From Anaerolineales bacterium (GTDB lineage Bacteria; Chloroflexota; Anaerolineae; Anaerolineales; E44-bin32), in contig WVZH01000523.1 in NCBI GenBank assembly GCA_011772595.1, positions 15,232 through 24,576 of the forward strand: 9,345 bases of DNA, given 5' to 3'. Below the pieces are notes generated by a model. It worked only from the letters and a program-made list of their open reading frames with translations, made no database searches and was not told the DNA's origin. The position numbers were made by a program, and so were the translations under genes. Positions 6,256 through 9,345 of this stretch are shown here, piece by piece (positions within the stretch are counted from its first letter, which is position 1; each line of letters begins with the position of its first letter).

Positions 6256-6281
6256 GGAAGTCATCGCTTCCAAGCTGGAAG
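6256..6281. repeat. Overlapping inverted repeats GGAAG / CTTCCA / TGGAAG
   Basis: CTTCCA (6267-6272) can pair with TGGAAG (6276-6281) over a 3-nt loop, or its CTTCC part with GGAAG (6256-6260) over a 6-nt loop. The two stems are mutually exclusive. It lies about 190-210 bp before the lipoprotein start, and whether it is transcribed is unknown. Confidence 0.3.
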
Positions 6282-6334
6282 TGTGTTGGAATGGCTTCTA
6301 GTGGAACGCATTAGGGGTGACGAAATTGGTTTTG

Positions 6335-6366
6335 AAAACAGGTGACCCAAAGTGCGGTCACCTGTT
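6335..6366 (-). terminator. Intrinsic terminator of the tandem-95 lipoprotein gene
   Basis: A perfect 11-bp stem (AACAGGTGACC / GGTCACCTGTT) encloses an 8-nt loop. On the minus strand it begins 25 nt after the stop codon, and the stem runs into TTTT and then CAAAACC. The stem is GC-rich near the loop and the T-run is short but correctly placed. This separates the 970-aa lipoprotein gene from the next gene. Confidence 0.8.
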
Positions 6367-6391
6367 GTGCATCCAATGGGATCTGTTTTCC

Positions 6392-9304
6392 TCACGCCTC
6401 TGGAGGGTTGAGCGTGATGAGCACGATCGCCTGTGCGCGGTCTCCGTCCTGGTCGGTGACGGCATACTCGAAGCGATCTTCGCCTACAAAACCCAATGCG
6501 GGAGTATAGAGGATCGTGTCCCCATCGATTTCTACAGAGCCTTCGCTAGGCGCAACCTCAATGCTGATTGCTAGAGGACCATCACCCAAACCTAGATCAT
6601 TGACGAGCACGTCGATCGCTAGAGCCTGATCCTGGGTACCGTTCGCCACGTCGTCGACCGCTTGAGGCAGATCGTTCACCGAGAGGACATGAATTGAAAC
6701 GGTCGCCAGCTCGGAGGTCGAAATCCCATCGCTCACGCGATAGGTGAACTGGTCGTCCCCGTGGAAATCAGCCGCAGGCGTGTATTCGAAGGAACCGTCA
6801 TCACGAAGGATGAGGTCTCCGACGCGAGGTCCCTCCTCAGGGAGCAGTTGGATTGGTTGGCCATCCGGGTCGAGGTCATTTGCGAGGATCCCCGGTGCGC
6901 TCACGCTCAGTATGTTGTCCTCCTCGATCTCGAATTGATCATCCAGGGCTACTGGGGGCGCATTGGAGAGTTGCACCGTGATCGTGACTAAGGCGACTTC
7001 CGAAGTGGTTTCCCCATCGCTAGCTCGATAGGTGAACTGATCGGTGCCGGAGAAATCCGGATCTGTTGTGTAGCGGAATGAGCCATCTTGCATGAATTCC
7101 AAGCTTCCATGGCTCGGTTCAGCCTCGAGCAGCGCAGAAAGTGGCTGCATATCCGCATCGAAGTCATTTTCCAATACCCCGGGCGGAGGAACAGCGATCG
7201 TTTCACCTTGACCTACCGTGAAGGCGTCATCCGAAGCGATTGGGGGGTTGTTTATCGGCAGCACAGTAAGTGTGACGGTTGTGATTTCTGATTCCAACTC
7301 ACCGTCGGAGGTCTTGTACATAAACTCGTCTTGGCCGACGTAGTCGGGATCAGGGAGGTACACGAAGGAGCCGTCCTCATCCAATTCGACTCTTCCGCTC
7401 GAAGCGTCGTTGACGAGTGTCGCTACCAACCTGTCCTCATCCGGATCTTGGTCGTTGCCCAACACACCCGGCGCGGGGACGATGAGCACATCGTTTACAG
7501 TGATTTCATATGTGTCTGAGAGCGCTACGGGAGGACGATTCAAGGAGGTCATGTACTCCCACCAGAAAGAGACCTTTGCTTTGCCACTGCGCTCGAAGTA
7601 GTCCACCGTCAGGTTAACCGAGCCGGAAAGTGGAACCTCCGATGTGTACGTCGTGCCGGCATTCCAAGTGTGCCACTCATCGATGACAATTTCGCCATCG
7701 ACTCTCACACGAATCCCGTCGTCGGCTCGTGCGTACAGCCGATAGATCCCAGGTTCGAAGTCTACAGAGCGGCTCCAGCGGGCGGAGAAATCGTTCTTTG
7801 GGATACCGGTTCCAGGAGAACCTAAACCCCAGTCGAAATCGATTGTAGGCACGGTCTTCACCAACGCCCATTTGCTGTTCAAGCTGTGGTTGTACCAATA
7901 TGTGGCGATCCATTCGCTGTCACTGGACAGTGAGATTTTATCCGTGTCGAGGCGAATACGTGCTTTGCCCTTGCGTTCGAAGAACTCGAGCTTGAGATCG
8001 TGCTTGCCCTTAGCCATCAGGAGATCAACGGATATCGTTCGGGTTGCCCCTTCCTCCCACTCGTCGATGACGAGGCGGTCGTCTACCCATAGGCGAGCAC
8101 CATCATCTACTCGTATGGAGAAGCGATAGATCGCATCCTCGAACTTCAATCGCCGTGTCCAACGAGCGGAGAAATTATTCGAGGGGAGATCTGTTGCCGG
8201 TGCCTGATCCTTCCAATTGAAGTCGATCTTCTTGTCATTACGGATCAGCACGGGGTCTCCCTCGAGTCTTCGATTGTCAAAATATTCGCCGCGCCAATGG
8301 GTGATCTCCGGTTCAATGAGGATCTTCACCCAGAACGGATAATTCGCCTCTTCACCCGTGCCAAAGACATCGCCGCGTGAATTACGCAGCATCCAGTAGC
8401 CCCAAAAGGTGCCGTTGTTGATCGGCGCTTCAAGTTTGACGGTCAGATCCACAATTTGGCCTGGTTCGACCTTCCCTTGAAGTGGCATCACACTATTGCC
8501 GTTCATGCGGTACCCGGATATGAAGACCAAATCGTAATCCTTTGTCCAGGTGCAACTGCCGTTGTTGCGAAGGCGCCATGTCTTGCGGAAGGTTTCTCCG
8601 GGATCAAACCGTGCCCCGTCAGGGATCGTCACGTCCTTGATAAAGGCTACGGAATCCTGGCAGCTTGGCACCGGCTTTGGTTCGGGTGTCGGTTCCGGCG
8701 TGGGCACGGCGGGTTTGTTGAGATAATCCCAGCCGAAGTTGACATCGCTGCGCTGTTCACCAAGCCCGAGGGTGAGGGTCAGCATGCCGTTTTCGGGCTC
8801 GGTCCACAAGCCCGGTTCCACGTATGCTGGTGTGTGGCTCTCACCGATTTTGGCGGACACGCAATATGCGCCCGGGAACAAGCCCTCGAAGGTGTAGCGA
8901 CCTTCCTCGTCCGTCGTCACTGCGGCGAAACCAAAGGATGGACATGGGCCCAAGCCTATCTCGACCTCAACGTCCGGCAGACCGGCTTCCCCAGGTTCGA
9001 TAACCCCGTTGGCGATATACTTTTCTATGGCGTCATTGACGACACATCCAGGAGGCAGCGCTTCATCCACGTCGGCGTTTACGCACAGATCGTGCCACAC
9101 CACCCCTCGAATGGATGCCGTACGAACGGGTGTTTCTGTGGGAAGTGGGAACTCGGGAGTTGCAGTTTCTGAGTCGCGAGGGCCACATGCAGTGAGCATG
9201 ATGCCCAAGACTATCAGACCAAAGATCAAGCCCATCAGATGGCGGGGCCAGACTTCCACTCGTTGAATACTTCCCTGAATTAAAAGTCTTATGTTCTGGT
9301 TCAT
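6392..9304 (-). CDS. Multidomain surface lipoprotein: SdrD-B-like, NBR1 Ig-like, PA14 x2, tandem-95 x4
   Basis: Encodes 970 aa. ATG 9304 has AGGAG 8 nt upstream; a later ATG (residue 24) would still keep the signal. The signal peptide has a long N-region, hydrophobic core LIFGLIVLGIM and lipobox LTAC with C40. Then come: a short Thr/Pro-rich linker; an SdrD B-like/carboxypeptidase-regulatory-like beta domain at about 64-193 (IRGVVWHDLC, TDEEGRYTFEGLFPGAYCVS); a TPEPTPEPKP linker; an NBR1-type Ig-like domain at about 215-325 (TIPDGARFDPGETFRKTWRL, NNGSCTW, WGYWMLRN); PA14 at about 335-452 (WRGEYFDN, FSARWTRRLKFEDAIYRFSI, VDDGARLWVDD, VIDEW); PA14 at about 463-583 (FSARWSRSVDFEPGIYRLYA, ADDGIRVRVDGEIVIDEW); and four tandem-95/cadherin-like repeats at 589-970. 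PA14 often binds glycans and tandem-95 repeats are calcium-stiffened adhesin stalks, so an adhesion or matrix role is inferred. No catalytic domain and no LPXTG or other C-terminal anchor is present, so the lipid is the only anchor seen. Confidence 0.94.
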   Translation of the reverse strand: MNQNIRLLIQGSIQRVEVWPRHLMGLIFGLIVLGIMLTACGPRDSETATPEFPLPTETPVRTASIRGVVWHDLCVNADVDEALPPGCVVNDAIEKYIANGVIEPGEAGLPDVEVEIGLGPCPSFGFAAVTTDEEGRYTFEGLFPGAYCVSAKIGESHTPAYVEPGLWTEPENGMLTLTLGLGEQRSDVNFGWDYLNKPAVPTPEPTPEPKPVPSCQDSVAFIKDVTIPDGARFDPGETFRKTWRLRNNGSCTWTKDYDLVFISGYRMNGNSVMPLQGKVEPGQIVDLTVKLEAPINNGTFWGYWMLRNSRGDVFGTGEEANYPFWVKILIEPEITHWRGEYFDNRRLEGDPVLIRNDKKIDFNWKDQAPATDLPSNNFSARWTRRLKFEDAIYRFSIRVDDGARLWVDDRLVIDEWEEGATRTISVDLLMAKGKHDLKLEFFERKGKARIRLDTDKISLSSDSEWIATYWYNHSLNSKWALVKTVPTIDFDWGLGSPGTGIPKNDFSARWSRSVDFEPGIYRLYARADDGIRVRVDGEIVIDEWHTWNAGTTYTSEVPLSGSVNLTVDYFERSGKAKVSFWWEYMTSLNRPPVALSDTYEITVNDVLIVPAPGVLGNDQDPDEDRLVATLVNDASSGRVELDEDGSFVYLPDPDYVGQDEFMYKTSDGELESEITTVTLTVLPINNPPIASDDAFTVGQGETIAVPPPGVLENDFDADMQPLSALLEAEPSHGSLEFMQDGSFRYTTDPDFSGTDQFTYRASDGETTSEVALVTITVQLSNAPPVALDDQFEIEEDNILSVSAPGILANDLDPDGQPIQLLPEEGPRVGDLILRDDGSFEYTPAADFHGDDQFTYRVSDGISTSELATVSIHVLSVNDLPQAVDDVANGTQDQALAIDVLVNDLGLGDGPLAISIEVAPSEGSVEIDGDTILYTPALGFVGEDRFEYAVTDQDGDRAQAIVLITLNPPEA
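6395..7540 (-). repeat. Four tandem-95 (cadherin-like) repeats in the lipoprotein
   Basis: Repeats cover residues 589-684, 685-780, 781-876 and 877-970 (96, 96, 96 and 94 aa). The first three begin N.PP.A..D and share P.PG[VI]L.ND.D followed by DGSF.Y..D.DF.G.D.F.Y..SDG. The Asp-rich turns (NDQDPDED, NDFDAD, NDLDPDG) suit calcium binding. The fourth is divergent: it starts NDLPQAVDD, lacks the P.PG.L segment, and ends DQDGDRAQAIVLITLNPPEA at the protein C-terminus. Confidence 0.88.
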
Positions 9305-9345
9305 TGGTAGATCTCCTCACTTACCTTGATGTCCTTTCGAGTCGT
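9305..9345 (-). other. Leader of the tandem-95 lipoprotein gene
   Basis: Only 41 bp upstream are in the window. They hold the AGGAG ribosome site (9313-9317). The promoter must lie beyond the edge. Confidence 0.5.

Larger units (their letters stand above)
6071..6334 (-). other. Upstream region of the beta-helix lipoprotein gene
   Basis: No gene is supported here. The stretch between the terminator of the preceding gene and ATG 6070 holds three inverted repeats: GAGAG/CTCTC, AGACTC/GAGTCT, and a GGAAG/CTTCCA/TGGAAG set. It should contain the promoter, but no clean -35/-10 pair stands out on the minus strand. Confidence 0.4.

Noticed and set aside
6395..7540. Tandem DNA repeats or CRISPR-like array
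   Set aside because: The periodicity of about 288 bp is at protein level (tandem-95 repeats) with diverged DNA, inside one long reading frame.
8456..9172. Plus-strand open frame of 238 codons
   Set aside because: It is antisense to the clearly real 970-aa lipoprotein and has no domain or ribosome site, so it is a shadow frame.

Overview
The window looks like a chromosomal segment from a Chloroflexota (Chloroflexi, Anaerolineae-like) bacterium, probably environmental or metagenomic. This is inferred from protein style. There is a ParA/MinD-like ATPase with an FRGGTGKSN P-loop. There are two lipoproteins with Thr/Pro-rich linkers after the lipobox cysteine. One lipoprotein joins an SdrD-like B domain to an NBR1-type Ig-like domain, PA14 domains and tandem-95 (cadherin-like) repeats. 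No rRNA, tRNA, CRISPR array, transposase or plasmid/phage hallmark gene is visible.

Layout. Bases 24-1134 (+ strand) hold a two-gene unit: a small winged-helix-like protein, then 22 bp later a ParA/MinD-type ATPase. Bases 1135-1659 have no firmly supported gene; they contain one weak 64-codon minus-strand ORF and a small repeat/palindrome cluster. Everything after that is on the minus strand. In transcription order: a 970-aa multidomain surface lipoprotein (9304-6392), a clear intrinsic terminator (6335-6366), a 321-bp gap with several inverted repeats, a 682-aa parallel beta-helix lipoprotein (6070-4022), a 244-bp gap, and a membrane sensor of about 701 aa (3765-1660) with Cache, HAMP, GAF and coiled-coil tail.

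How the genes may work together. The sensor has no kinase, cyclase, phosphatase or methyl-accepting output domain. Its C-terminus is a charged coiled coil ending in a distinctive tail. Its gene is convergent with the winged-helix/ParA pair. The most interesting hypothesis here is that these three proteins form one signalling or positioning module: an outside-sensing receptor, an ATP switch and a DNA-binding-like adaptor. From memory, similar wHTH/ParA pairs recur near GAF/HAMP proteins in Chloroflexota and cyanobacteria, but I could not search for this and know of no established function. The two lipoproteins appear to be secreted, surface-anchored carbohydrate- or matrix-interacting proteins. 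They may be independent of the module apart from sharing the strand with the sensor gene.
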